Assembly (NCBI GenBank): GCA_902764825.1
Contig: CACWXL010000013.1
Span: 1 to 64,000 of the forward strand
DNA from: Oscillospiraceae bacterium
Lineage (GTDB): Bacteria > Bacillota > Clostridia > Saccharofermentanales > Saccharofermentanaceae
DNA length: 64,000 nucleotides
Reading direction: 5' to 3'
The notes beneath the pieces are model-generated. The model had not been told where the DNA came from, searched no databases, and was given only the letters and a program-made list of their open reading frames with translations. A program made the position numbers and the translations under genes. Position 1 is the stretch's first letter, and every line of letters begins with the position of its first letter. Of this stretch, positions 35,294-45,034 are shown one piece after another.

Positions 35294-36043
35294 ATGAGCA
35301 ACGAGAGACAGTATTACGAAGACATCGGCTACAAGCCATTTTTATTCTATGTGGTATTTGGGGTATCGGGCGATGAACTTGAAGTATCAAGAACAAAGCA
35401 CAATGTAGACGGCTTGCCTGAAGGCCTGGATATCATCTCGCTGGCACGTCCCGATCATTCGGATTATATCGATGGTCTTATCGGAGGCGGCATAGGTGAG
35501 CATCTTAAGAAAGCTGACAGCGCCCTTTATGAATCATGCAAAGCCTGTGACAAGGTAGTCATCATGAGAGGCGAGATAGCCGATGACAGCACTCTCGATT
35601 ACATGAGAAATCTCATAGGCATCTGTGAGGCCTTCATCGACAAGGGCGCGAAAGGAATATTGGACCTTCAGACGTTCACTCTTTATTCACCCAAGGAGTG
35701 GACAGACAGGTTCTTCGGCAAGGACGTTAATGCCCAGAATCATGTGCTCATCATGTTCTCCAAAGAAGATGACAGATACTGGATCCACACAAGGGGCATG
35801 GCCGAATTCGGAAGGCCCGATTACGGCATAAGCAAGGTTCCTGAAGACAAGCTCGAAGACTATAAGCAGGTCATTGACCAGATGGTCTTCTACGGCGGCC
35901 AGGGACTCGTTTTCAAGGGAAGCGCGAAGCTCCACACATTTAACGGAAAGACTTTCAGAGTCGCCACGGAATTCGTAAATGATTTCGATAATGACGACTA
36001 CAACAACGCATATTACAACGTGACGGTAATAGAAGAGTTATAA
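35294..36043 (+). CDS. unknown protein, DUF4261-like C-terminal region
   Basis: A 249-residue soluble acidic protein with no membrane segment. The start at 35294 follows GAGGTG. The stretch YWIHTRGMAEFGRPDYGI in the second half resembles the conserved His/Gly core of DUF4261-type domains, but I rate this as a weak match. The N-terminal ~130 residues have no recognisable motif. It precedes the AmmeMemoRadiSam pair by 24 bases and may be co-transcribed with it. Confidence 0.55.
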   Translation: MSNERQYYEDIGYKPFLFYVVFGVSGDELEVSRTKHNVDGLPEGLDIISLARPDHSDYIDGLIGGGIGEHLKKADSALYESCKACDKVVIMRGEIADDSTLDYMRNLIGICEAFIDKGAKGILDLQTFTLYSPKEWTDRFFGKDVNAQNHVLIMFSKEDDRYWIHTRGMAEFGRPDYGISKVPEDKLEDYKQVIDQMVFYGGQGLVFKGSAKLHTFNGKTFRVATEFVNDFDNDDYNNAYYNVTVIEEL

Positions 36044-36067
36044 GCATCAGTTAACGAGGTGACTGTT

Positions 36068-37459
36068 ATGGGAATTAAAGCTGCTTACATGGTTCCGCAT
36101 CCGCCGCTTATAGTTCCTGCGGTAGGCAAAGGCGGCGAATCGGATATCGTCCCTACCACCGAAGCTTACGAACGTGTGGCTTCAGAGATCAGCACGATCG
36201 CACCTGACACGATCGTGATCTTAAGTCCTCACTCGGTAATGTATGCCGACTATTTCCACATCTCTCCCGGCAAGGGCGCTACAGGCGACTTCGGAAGATT
36301 CGGTGCGCCTCAGGTCAGGTTCGACGAGAAATACGACGATGAGTTCTCCGCAAGGCTTGCCGACATGCTCTGGAATGACGGCTTCCCGGGCGGCTTTCAG
36401 GGCGAACGCGATAAGGCTTTAGATCACGGAACGATGGTCCCCCTCTACTTCATAAGGAAGCATTATCAGGGCGGAAAGATAATAAGGATCGGGCTCTCAG
36501 GCCTCTCTTTATCAGACCACTATAAACTCGGTATCTATATCAAAAAGACCGCCGAAAAACTCGGCCGCAGCACCGTTATCGTCGCAAGCGGCGACCTCTC
36601 GCATAAGCTTAAAGACTACGGCCCTTACGGGTACGATCCCAAGGGTCCCGTTTACGATGAGAAGATAATGGAAGCCGCTTCCAAGGCTGACTTCTACGGC
36701 ATGCTCCATTTCGATGAGGACCTGCTCGACAAGGCCGCCGAATGCGGTCACAGATCGTTCTGCATAATGGCCGGCACGCTTGACGGCTGCAATGTCAGGG
36801 CGGAGGTCTTATCGCACCAGGATGTTACCGGAGTAGGCTACGGGATCAGTATTTTCGAGCCGCTCGAAAAGAACGAAGACAGGTGCTTCCTGAAGGTCAT
36901 TGCAGACGAGATCAGATCCTCAGATGCCACGCCGTACGTGAGACTCGCGAGGGCCACGATCGATAAATATGTAAGGACAAGAAAATGGCTCAAATATCCT
37001 GATGACCTTCCTTCAGAACTGGTCTCCGCAATGCCTCCCGAAGCCTTAAATGACCGCGCCGGATGCTTTGTCTCGGTCCATAAGAGCGGCATGCTCAGAG
37101 GCTGTATCGGAACCATCGCGCCAGTCCGGAAATCCATTGCGGAAGAGATAATCTGCAATGCGGTAAGTGCGGTATCAAGAGACCCTAGATTTGACATGGT
37201 CAGGGAAGATGAACTGGATCTTCTGGAGATCAATGTCGATATCTTATGCGAGCCTGAGGACATATCAGGACCTGACGAACTCGACGTCAAACGATACGGC
37301 GTGATCGTTTCCTGCGGCTCAAAGAAAGGCCTGCTGCTCCCTGATCTTGAGGGCGTCGATACGGTTGCCGATCAGATCAGCATCGCGATGCGCAAGGGCG
37401 GCATCAAGCCCACGGATGACTATCACTTACAGAGATTCGAAGTAGTGCGGTACAAGTGA
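36068..37459 (+). CDS. AmmeMemoRadiSam fusion protein (LigB/Memo-like + AMMECR1)
   Basis: A 463-residue two-domain protein. Residues 1-265 are a LigB-type class III extradiol dioxygenase-like (Memo-like) domain, with HPPLIVPAVGKG near the start, SPHSVMYADYF and ASGDLSHKL. Residues 275-463 form an AMMECR1 domain, with the conserved LRGCIGT motif. GAGGTG supports the ATG at 36068. This fusion plus a radical SAM enzyme is the known but functionally unresolved AmmeMemoRadiSam system. Members are found in archaea and many bacteria. The radical SAM partner begins one base after its stop. Confidence 0.88.
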   Translation: MGIKAAYMVPHPPLIVPAVGKGGESDIVPTTEAYERVASEISTIAPDTIVILSPHSVMYADYFHISPGKGATGDFGRFGAPQVRFDEKYDDEFSARLADMLWNDGFPGGFQGERDKALDHGTMVPLYFIRKHYQGGKIIRIGLSGLSLSDHYKLGIYIKKTAEKLGRSTVIVASGDLSHKLKDYGPYGYDPKGPVYDEKIMEAASKADFYGMLHFDEDLLDKAAECGHRSFCIMAGTLDGCNVRAEVLSHQDVTGVGYGISIFEPLEKNEDRCFLKVIADEIRSSDATPYVRLARATIDKYVRTRKWLKYPDDLPSELVSAMPPEALNDRAGCFVSVHKSGMLRGCIGTIAPVRKSIAEEIICNAVSAVSRDPRFDMVREDELDLLEINVDILCEPEDISGPDELDVKRYGVIVSCGSKKGLLLPDLEGVDTVADQISIAMRKGGIKPTDDYHLQRFEVVRYK

Positions 37460-37460
37460 C

Positions 37461-38309
37461 ATGACAGTCTGTAAAGTATGCTTCAGACATTGTGATATTG
37501 CGGAAGGCAGGACCGGCGCCTGCGGTGCCAGAAGCTGCGTTGACGGCGTCGTTACCGCATCAAATTACGGCCGCATCACAGCGCTTGCGTTAGACCCCAT
37601 AGAGAAGAAACCGCTGTCGAGGTTCTGTCCCGGCAAGAAGATCCTGTCGGTCGGAAGCTACGGCTGCAATCTCTTCTGCCCCTTTTGCCAGAATTACGAT
37701 ATCTCAAGGTCTGACGGTTCTGAATTTGATGATGAGATAACGCCTGATGGGCTTGCTGAACTGGCCTTGAAATACAGGGACCGCGGCAACATCGGCGTCG
37801 CATTTACCTATAACGAACCGCTGATCGGATATGAGTTTATCCGTGATACCGCCAAGCTCGTAAAGGACATGGGGATGAAGAACGTGCTCGTTACCAACGG
37901 CACGGCAGAGCTTGAGATATTAGAAGAGATAATCCCATATATCGATGCAATGAATGTCGACCTTAAGAGCTTTTCTGAGAAGACTTACAGCGAAGTGCTC
38001 AAGGGTGATCTGAAGACCACTAAGGCATTCATCGGGAGAGCCGTGAAGAGCTGTCACGTCGAGCTTACGACCCTGATCGTGCCCGGCATGAACGATTCCG
38101 AGGAAGAGATGCGCGAACTGTCCTGCTGGATAAGCGGACTTAAGGATTCATCAGGCAATGTAATTGGCAGCAAAGTGCCTTTGCATATCTCCAGGTTCTT
38201 CCCGCGCTACAGGATGAATGATGTGCGCGCCACGGACGTACCGCTTATCTACAGACTGGCTGAGATTGCTTCAGAAAAGCTCGAATACGTCTATACCGGC
38301 AATTGCTGA
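37461..38309 (+). CDS. amrS: AmmeMemoRadiSam system radical SAM enzyme
   Basis: A 282-residue radical SAM protein with the family-specific N-terminal cysteine set (CKVCFRHC, CGARSC) and the cluster motif CNLFCPFC at about residues 72-79. The family has similarity to pyruvate formate-lyase activating enzymes, but lacks a glycyl radical partner. The start lies one base after the stop of the fusion protein gene, so the pair is translationally linked. The reaction is unknown; the conserved pairing implies it modifies or works with the Memo/AMMECR1 partner. Confidence 0.9.
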   Translation: MTVCKVCFRHCDIAEGRTGACGARSCVDGVVTASNYGRITALALDPIEKKPLSRFCPGKKILSVGSYGCNLFCPFCQNYDISRSDGSEFDDEITPDGLAELALKYRDRGNIGVAFTYNEPLIGYEFIRDTAKLVKDMGMKNVLVTNGTAELEILEEIIPYIDAMNVDLKSFSEKTYSEVLKGDLKTTKAFIGRAVKSCHVELTTLIVPGMNDSEEEMRELSCWISGLKDSSGNVIGSKVPLHISRFFPRYRMNDVRATDVPLIYRLAEIASEKLEYVYTGNC

Positions 38310-38350
38310 GCGTGCAGCCGCATCAGTATTGCAGATTTCGTTGTTAATCA

Positions 38351-40465
38351 TCAGTGATTGCTGAATACGATCACCTTGTCAGTCGGCTCGACCTTTACGT
38401 TTATCGCTGTCTGGTCACCGCTGAACAGGCAGATGTCACCGTCCTGCTTGACGATGCCCAAGACGATGGAGATATTCTGCTTCTCAGCAGGTTCGTCTGG
38501 ATCGTAGGATGAATCAAAGACGCCGCGAATGAGCTTATCTGCGGTGCATTCGGCAGGAAGGCCTGCGAAGAAATCCCTGGCCTTTTTGACGTAGATCTCC
38601 TTGCTCTCATAGCCGTCGCCGCCGTCGTCATCGTATTCCAGGATATCCTGGTAGAAGTCGAAGATCGCGTCTTTCTCGCCGATCTGGGTGATCATCTTGC
38701 TGATGAAGCGGTTGCTTATGACGACGTTCTTTACGCTGTAGCTGCTGACGACGTCGTGGTGCTTGGGGTCGTTGATCTCGGCGATGACATCGATGCTTCC
38801 GACATCAAATTCGGGATTGGCTTCGACTTTGTCCCTGATGATGTCCTGTACGTATACGAGATTTGCGAACATGCCGGCGTCGATCTCGTCTTCGGGAACG
38901 AGGTCATCGGACAGGATAAGGACGCTGACGTCTTCATCGTTGAGCTCAAGGAATTCGTTGATGGAATCGCAGATGAGATCCTTCTCGAAGAGTTCTGCTG
39001 CCACGGTCTTTATGACGAACGGGTATTCCTTGTAGAAGTTCATCTTTTCGAGGCTCTTCTCATCGTCGATGACAACGATGTTCAGGAGCAGCTCATCAGA
39101 GTCTTTGTAGCTCCATTCGGAGAGGAATGAGGCGAAGCCGTCCATGATCTCGTGGCATTTGCTGTTGTGGCCGAGCATGATGATCTTCTTTTTCTCAAGC
39201 CAGAAATCCTTGTTGAGCCTGATCGGAATCCCGGAGAGCCTGTCGCTGCTCTTCTTGGAAGAATCCTTCTCGTTCAGTGCCATGTAATAGCAGAAATTCC
39301 TGCCGTTGTCGGACTGGACTGTCAGCGGGATGACATGACTGCTGCTGTCCAAGGTCTTCCTGATATAAGCCATCTCATCGCTCTCGCTGCAGGGCGATGT
39401 GTAGAAGGTGGCACCCTTGTTGGAAAGCAGTTCGTTGTAGATAGAATTGAGCTCAGGCATCAGCGAGAACTGGGCCATGAGCTTGCCAAGGATCTGGTTG
39501 ACCCTGACGGGAACTATATTGCACTTGCCGTCGACCTGCTTGCTCCTGATGATCTTCTGGACCAAGTTCCATGTCCAGTCGTCGGTGATCTCTACTATGA
39601 TCCTCTGGTTGTCCTGGGAATATGAAGCGGAAGTGATATCGGATACCTGCATCAAGGTCTTGATGGTCAGCGAATTGCCTTTGTCGAACTTATCGGCTTT
39701 CTCGCTTACGGCATATTTGCAGATGCTGCTGTTGATCTCTTCGCCTAAGATGACTACCGATGATGCGTGATGGAGGGAGATGTCGAAGAGCTGCTTCGAT
39801 GAGAACACATCGCCTTCGCGGACAACTATCGTCAGATTGTTTTTGAACTTATTCTTTGAGCAGTACATCTTGCGCGCGAAAAATGACTTTCCGCTGCATT
39901 TAGCGGCTATCCTGTCGTTCTCTCTTTTTACGGTCTCGTGAAGGCGTTCTTCTATCTGCCTCTCGACTTCGGCTTTGCCGGAACCGACCAGGACGACGAC
40001 CTTCCTGATGCTGTCGCTGTAGAGGAGGTCATTTACGATCTCGAGAGCTCTGGAATTCCAGTTGAGGATGACGAAGTGATCCGACATTATGAGCTTGTGA
40101 TTGCCGGCATTGGAATCTTCGATGAAGCCGGAAATGTAGTTCGTGATGTAACCGATAACGGCGCCTGTGAAGGAGATCATTCCGATGATGACTATGATGA
40201 GGCAGACGATCGCGATCGCGGCATTCTGCGGTCCGATATCTTCGACGACATAGGAGATGCAGCCTGCATCAAGGATCATGCTTATTGTGTAGAAGGCGGA
40301 TTCGAAGAACCCTAATTCCTCAGTCCCTGTCAGTGACATCTTGCTTATGATGAACGCAGAAAGGAAGAGGAAGACGATATTAAAGAAGAGTATCGAGAGG
40401 AGGACTATCTGTCCCGGATTTTTAGCAAGCCTGATGCTGAACCATTCGCGGATCTTTCTGTACAT
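38351..40465 (-). CDS. CASTOR/POLLUX-type ion channel with RCK-like domains
   Basis: The start at 40465 is chosen because GAGGTG lies seven bases upstream; the frame also offers a GTG at 40474. The 704-residue protein has three hydrophobic segments in the first 110 residues: a first TM, a pore-loop with LDAGCIS, and a second TM. No potassium-type GYG filter is present. LDAGCIS resembles the ADAGNHA filter of plant CASTOR. The rest is two RCK-like Rossmann domains, the first opening with HFVILNWNSRALEIVNDL. Such channels gate cation flow, and family members are linked to calcium signalling in plants. Bacterial versions are poorly studied. Confidence 0.82.
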   Translation of the reverse strand: MYRKIREWFSIRLAKNPGQIVLLSILFFNIVFLFLSAFIISKMSLTGTEELGFFESAFYTISMILDAGCISYVVEDIGPQNAAIAIVCLIIVIIGMISFTGAVIGYITNYISGFIEDSNAGNHKLIMSDHFVILNWNSRALEIVNDLLYSDSIRKVVVLVGSGKAEVERQIEERLHETVKRENDRIAAKCSGKSFFARKMYCSKNKFKNNLTIVVREGDVFSSKQLFDISLHHASSVVILGEEINSSICKYAVSEKADKFDKGNSLTIKTLMQVSDITSASYSQDNQRIIVEITDDWTWNLVQKIIRSKQVDGKCNIVPVRVNQILGKLMAQFSLMPELNSIYNELLSNKGATFYTSPCSESDEMAYIRKTLDSSSHVIPLTVQSDNGRNFCYYMALNEKDSSKKSSDRLSGIPIRLNKDFWLEKKKIIMLGHNSKCHEIMDGFASFLSEWSYKDSDELLLNIVVIDDEKSLEKMNFYKEYPFVIKTVAAELFEKDLICDSINEFLELNDEDVSVLILSDDLVPEDEIDAGMFANLVYVQDIIRDKVEANPEFDVGSIDVIAEINDPKHHDVVSSYSVKNVVISNRFISKMITQIGEKDAIFDFYQDILEYDDDGGDGYESKEIYVKKARDFFAGLPAECTADKLIRGVFDSSYDPDEPAEKQNISIVLGIVKQDGDICLFSGDQTAINVKVEPTDKVIVFSNH

Positions 40466-40574
40466 TCGTGTCACCTCGCGCCGTTGAAGTCTATTTGCAT
40501 TTTATAAGTATATGAAATCATACGCAATTAGTTGTTATACTTATACGGTAAGTTATGTCAGAGGTTTTAAGTCC

Positions 40575-41153
40575 ATGGATCATGAATTGCTGATAAAGAG
40601 TGCAGAAGAATACGTTGCCGGATTGCTCGAAAACAACAGCGGAGGGCATGACATATCCCATTCAATCAGAGTCTATAAGAACGCATTAAAGATCGCGGAA
40701 TCTGAGCCTGCCTGCGACATGCTTGTCGTATCACTGGCATCTCTCCTTCATGACGCCGACGACCACAAACTCTTTAACAATGAAAACAACGAGAATGCGC
40801 GTGCGTTCTTGAGCGGCAGCGGCATTACGCCTGAGAAGACCGAAGAGATAATCAAGGTTATTAATTCCGTATCGTTCAGTAAGAACCGCGGCAGAAGGCC
40901 TGAGACGATAGAAGGCATGATCGTCCAGGATGCAGACCGCCTGGACGCGATAGGCGCCATCGGGATCGCGAGGACCTTTGCATTCGGGGGAGAGCACAAA
41001 AGGAGCATCGAAGACTCCGTTCAGCATTTCTACGACAAGCTCCTTCTGATAAAAGACGAGCTTAATACCGGAGCCGCGAAGAAGGAAGCCGATAAGCGCC
41101 ACGCTTTCCTGGAAGCATTTATCGCTGAACTTAATGACGAGATTCGGGTATAA
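40575..41153 (+). CDS. HD-domain phosphohydrolase
   Basis: A 192-residue protein. The HD metal-binding signature is seen as HDISHSIRVY, then LLHDADDH and QDADRLDAIGAIG, giving the His, His-Asp and Asp ligands. The family hydrolyses nucleotide or phosphate esters. The start at 40575 follows CAGAGG; a longer frame from 40512 lacks a site. It is divergent from the ion channel gene and 41 bases before a MATE gene. Substrate unknown. Confidence 0.88.
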   Translation: MDHELLIKSAEEYVAGLLENNSGGHDISHSIRVYKNALKIAESEPACDMLVVSLASLLHDADDHKLFNNENNENARAFLSGSGITPEKTEEIIKVINSVSFSKNRGRRPETIEGMIVQDADRLDAIGAIGIARTFAFGGEHKRSIEDSVQHFYDKLLLIKDELNTGAAKKEADKRHAFLEAFIAELNDEIRV

Positions 41154-41194
41154 TACGTCAGGTATTATTTCGAAGGATAAGAAGTATTTTTAGA

Positions 41195-42553
41195 ATGCAT
41201 TTTAAGGGAAAATATAAATCTCAATATGAGATGATGACCCAAAAGCCGGTGCCGGCTCTTATAGTCCAGCTCGGCCTGCCGACCATGGTCAGCATGTTCG
41301 TTACGAGCATCTACAACATGGCTGACTCATACTTTGTCGGACAGATCAACACGTCCGCAAGCGGCGCCACAGGTGTTGTATTAGGCCTTATGGCGATACT
41401 TCAGGCTGTGGGATTCATGTTCGGTCACGGTTCCGGGAGCATCATCAGCAGAAAGCTCGGACAGAAGGATGTCGACAGCGCAACAACGATTGCCGCGACA
41501 GGCTTTTATTCGGCACTTGGAGCAGGATTCTTTTTCCTCATATTCGGAGGTCTTCTGGTAACGCCCCTCATGAAGCTTCTGGGCAGCACGGATACCATCC
41601 TTCCTTATGCGAGAACTTACGCTATCTGTATTCTTGCAGCTGCGCCCGCGCTCGTATCGAGCTGCGTCATGAACAATATCTTAAGATATGAAGGCCGCGC
41701 ATTCTTTGCCATGATCGGACTTACATCGGGCGGCATCCTTAATATCTTCCTGGATATGCTCTTCATGCAGAAGATGGGTATGGGCATACTTGGTGCGGGT
41801 CTTGCTACCGCGATATCACAGTACATCTCATGGGCTTTGCTGCTCACGATGTTCATCCTTAAGAAGACCCAGACGTCGCTTGCTCCAAAGTATGCGAAGT
41901 TTAAGGCATCTATCCTGGGAGACATAATAACGACGGGCCTTCCGAGCCTTGCAAGGCAGGGTCTTGCGAGCATCTCAACGATGATCCTTAACAATACCGC
42001 AGGTGTCTATGGCGACGCTGCCATCGCCGCAATGAGCATAGTAAACAGGGTCAGCATGTTCATCTTCAGCGCTGTCCTCGGCATCGGCCAGGGCTTCCAG
42101 CCTATCGCAGGCTTTAACTATGGCGCGAAAAAGTATTCCCGCGTCCGCCAGGGCTTTTTCTTTACTCTGATCTTCGGAACGATACTTCTGGGAATCGCAT
42201 CGATGGCTGTCTATATCAATGCCGGCAGCTGCATTCAGTTCTTCAGGGATGATCCTGCGGTCATCACCATCGGCATTCCTGCACTTCATGCGCAGTGTCT
42301 TGCGCTTTTCTTCGTGCCGTTCCAGGTCTGCAACAACATGATGTTCCAGAGCATCGGCTATAAGTTCAATGCGACCTTCCTGTCGTCATTAAGAAACGGC
42401 CTTTGTTTTATTCCTGTCATTCTGCTCTTCAGCTTCCTGTGGGGTCTTACGGGCATCCAGATCGCGCAGGCGGTGGCAGATGTCATGACAAGCCTTATCT
42501 GCATACCTTTCACGGTAAGCTTTTTCGCGAAGCTCCCTAAAGAAGAACAGTAA
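41195..42553 (+). CDS. MATE family efflux transporter
   Basis: A 452-residue MATE protein with 12 membrane segments and the N-terminal pattern YNMADSYFVGQINTSASGATGVV. It is more like the bacterial multidrug/Na+ MATE group (DinF/NorM-like in broad terms) than the other three copies, judging by the N-terminal motif only. AAGGATAAGAAG lies upstream. It follows the HD gene by 41 bases. Substrate unknown. Confidence 0.9.
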   Translation: MHFKGKYKSQYEMMTQKPVPALIVQLGLPTMVSMFVTSIYNMADSYFVGQINTSASGATGVVLGLMAILQAVGFMFGHGSGSIISRKLGQKDVDSATTIAATGFYSALGAGFFFLIFGGLLVTPLMKLLGSTDTILPYARTYAICILAAAPALVSSCVMNNILRYEGRAFFAMIGLTSGGILNIFLDMLFMQKMGMGILGAGLATAISQYISWALLLTMFILKKTQTSLAPKYAKFKASILGDIITTGLPSLARQGLASISTMILNNTAGVYGDAAIAAMSIVNRVSMFIFSAVLGIGQGFQPIAGFNYGAKKYSRVRQGFFFTLIFGTILLGIASMAVYINAGSCIQFFRDDPAVITIGIPALHAQCLALFFVPFQVCNNMMFQSIGYKFNATFLSSLRNGLCFIPVILLFSFLWGLTGIQIAQAVADVMTSLICIPFTVSFFAKLPKEEQ

Positions 42554-42569
42554 TAGCGCACCATTTAGA

Positions 42570-42578
42570 TGCTATAAT
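42570..42578 (+). promoter_or_regulatory. extended -10 promoter
   Basis: TGCTATAAT at 42570-42578, 35 bases before the next start codon, again without a -35 box. Confidence 0.6.
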
Positions 42579-42612
42579 CTTCTTACCGACATCGTTTTTA
42601 AGGAATAAGAGG

Positions 42613-43329
42613 ATGGAAGATAAAGACAAGAAACAAAAACCGCCGGTAAGCAAATGGAAATTCAGGCTGATCATATTTCTCACGTTCTTTTTCAGGTCGT
42701 TTATCTTCCTGTTCCTGGGCGCCGTGGTCTTTCTTGTTGCCGGCATATTCAGAAGGGAATGCCTCATTGTCGGTGCCGCTCTTTTAGGCCTTGATCTGAT
42801 CCTCTCTATCTATTTCATGATAAGGACGAGCAGGCTTAAAGGAAGCCACGAGATGTTCAACATGATCGTTAAGGCTGCCTCAGAAGAAGATGGCGGTCAG
42901 GAGATCGCCGTGAAACCTGATAAGGAAGATCTCTACAGCGAGAGGGCAAATGAATTGAGACACAAAGCTTCTGAGGCAAAGACCGTCAGGGAAGTCTTTG
43001 AGCTCTATCAGAGGGATATTGAGGAAATGGCTCTTACTGATGAGACATATACCGTGTATATCAAAAGGGAAGAATATTTCTTCGACAGAAAGATGCATTA
43101 TGTCATTTCCTTCGACCGCATGCGCGAGATCAATGACGACATAGAGCATCACCTGTACATGGATATCCTTTTTGATCCTGACAGATTTGACAGCGGGATC
43201 GGGAACAATTTCGAAGCCACGGCAGATGGAGATAAGGCCGGATTCTTCGAACAGGTCAGGCAGTATCTTGAATCAAATGCTCTGATGGATCTTGCCGTAG
43301 AAGACATCAATACAGGCGCGTCTTACTGA
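42613..43329 (+). CDS. membrane protein with a soluble C-terminal domain, unknown
   Basis: A 238-residue protein. After a short basic N-terminus it has two membrane segments (about residues 18-45 and 48-70), followed by a charged alpha-helical cytoplasmic domain of 165 residues. There is no motif I recognise. The gene is convergent with a MATE gene, with a gap of six bases and no clear terminator. Confidence 0.65.
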   Translation: MEDKDKKQKPPVSKWKFRLIIFLTFFFRSFIFLFLGAVVFLVAGIFRRECLIVGAALLGLDLILSIYFMIRTSRLKGSHEMFNMIVKAASEEDGGQEIAVKPDKEDLYSERANELRHKASEAKTVREVFELYQRDIEEMALTDETYTVYIKREEYFFDRKMHYVISFDRMREINDDIEHHLYMDILFDPDRFDSGIGNNFEATADGDKAGFFEQVRQYLESNALMDLAVEDINTGASY

Positions 43330-43335
43330 AGACCT

Positions 43336-44736
43336 TTACGAAGCTTCCTCTTCAAGCACGTTTTTCTTGCGCTTCTCGACGACGGATTTGCCGAACCATT
43401 TCTTCTTATACCAGTAGTACATGACGATAAGACCGCGGATGCATTCGTCCGTAGCGGTTCCGGCAAAGATGCCTGCGACTCCGACACCCATGTAAACGCC
43501 GACGAGCCAGCCTGTGGAAAGGCCGAGGCCCCAGTTGCAGATAAGGCCCATGATGAGCGGAAAAATGTATGCGCCGGCAGCTTTGAGGCTGCAGACGAAT
43601 GTCATGTTAAGGCATCTGCCGATCTCGACAAAGATATCGACGATCATGATCATCTGGCCCAGGGCAATGATGTTCTCATTCTGCGTAAAGGCCTGCAGGG
43701 TAAATCTGCATAAGACAGCGTTTATGGAAGCAAGCGCGATAGTGATGGGCATGGATGTCTTAAGCGTCCTGAATACCCTCTTATAGGCGGTCTCCTCTTT
43801 GCCTGCACCTACCAGGTGACCTGTGATGATCTGTGTTGACATTGCGCAGGCGTTCGAGAATATCATCGCAAAGGATATGAGCATGTTGCAGTAAGCCCTT
43901 GCGTTGACCGCATCATTTCCCATCGCATTAACGAATGAGAGGAGTGTTGTCTGATAGAGATTATATGTGAGGTTCTCGCCCGCGGTAGGAAGGCCGATCT
44001 TGATCATCTTGCCTAAGAGCCTGCCGGGGAAAGGCTTCATGTATCGAAGCGAGATCTTACCGATCTTCTTTATGAAGAAGAATGCGAAAACAGCGATCAC
44101 TGCGATAAGTCTTGATGTAACAGTCGATATCGCTACACCTGCAACGCCGATGTTCAGATAAGCCAGAGGGCCGTAAAGGAACAGGTAGTTGCCGCCGATA
44201 TTAATAACGTTTATCGCAAGTGTTACGTACATGCCGATCTTCGGATAGCCGTTGCATCTTAAGATCTGGAGCATAACGCCGTATAAGGCCATCAGGAATC
44301 CGCCGCCGCCGACTATGTAGAGATAGATCATTGAGTAGGGACGCATCTCGGGAGATACATGAAGGAATCTCATGATCAAGGGATTTGCTGCGCAGAAGGC
44401 CGCACTGAAGAAGACTCCGATAACGAAGTTTACGATGACCGAGAGTGTGTAGATCATGTTCATCTTGTCGTATCTCTTCGCGCCAAGATACTGTGCAACA
44501 ACAACGCTTGTAGCTGTTGCGATAACGTTGAAGAGGATATTCATCATGAACATGATGGTATTTGCGTTGCCGACTGCACCTACGGCATATTCGTCGTAGT
44601 GGCTCAGCATCAGCGTGTCAACATTGTTGACCATTGTGTTCAGGAAGAGTTCGAGAAACATAGGCCCCGCCAGTAACATCAGCGGTGTCTTCTCGTCGAT
44701 AACGACGGTATTTCTCTTTCTTATAGCGCTTTCCAT
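43336..44736 (-). CDS. MATE family efflux transporter
   Basis: About 466 residues with 12 membrane segments and NNVDTLMLSHYDEYAVGAVGNA in the first, the MATE pore helix region. The start at 44736 follows ATGGGGGA; an ATG at 44748 would lie upstream without a site. It is closer to the NorM-like DTLMLSH subgroup than the other copies. A 12-base palindrome lies just upstream of the start. It is convergent with the membrane protein at 42613. Confidence 0.9.
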   Translation of the reverse strand: MESAIRKRNTVVIDEKTPLMLLAGPMFLELFLNTMVNNVDTLMLSHYDEYAVGAVGNANTIMFMMNILFNVIATATSVVVAQYLGAKRYDKMNMIYTLSVIVNFVIGVFFSAAFCAANPLIMRFLHVSPEMRPYSMIYLYIVGGGGFLMALYGVMLQILRCNGYPKIGMYVTLAINVINIGGNYLFLYGPLAYLNIGVAGVAISTVTSRLIAVIAVFAFFFIKKIGKISLRYMKPFPGRLLGKMIKIGLPTAGENLTYNLYQTTLLSFVNAMGNDAVNARAYCNMLISFAMIFSNACAMSTQIITGHLVGAGKEETAYKRVFRTLKTSMPITIALASINAVLCRFTLQAFTQNENIIALGQMIMIVDIFVEIGRCLNMTFVCSLKAAGAYIFPLIMGLICNWGLGLSTGWLVGVYMGVGVAGIFAGTATDECIRGLIVMYYWYKKKWFGKSVVEKRKKNVLEEEAS

Positions 44737-44751
44737 ATATTCCCCCATTGT

Positions 44752-44763
44752 CAGGCGCGCCTG
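44752..44763. promoter_or_regulatory. perfect palindrome, possible operator
   Basis: CAGGCGCGCCTG, a perfect 12-base palindrome, 16 bases upstream of the minus-strand MATE start, in the gap 44737-45034. It might bind a repressor. The rest of this gap holds the promoter of the lipoprotein gene and nothing else I can support. Confidence 0.35.
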
Positions 44764-44955
44764 TGATAACGAAACACAATGATACTACTAGCCTAAAGGG
44801 AAATATATTAAATTACTCTATATTTCTTGCCAAAACATTACCTACAAGTTCGGAAGGGTTTTTGTGTAAAAGAAGCAGACGGCCGGGAAAGAGAATGCTG
44901 ACAGATACCGGAAAAATGATCTGAATTCCTTTGAACGGCTGCGAAAAACACGTTT

Positions 44956-44985
44956 TTGTAATTTTATTGATGCCGATTGTATTTT
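44956..44985 (+). promoter_or_regulatory. likely promoter of the lipoprotein gene
   Basis: TTGTAA (44956-44961), 18 bases, TATTTT (44980-44985), 49 bases before the start codon. Confidence 0.4.
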
Positions 44986-45034
44986 TTGCAGGTGTAGGGT
45001 ATATGTGTGAGGAAAATATGGTTGGAGAGAGAAT

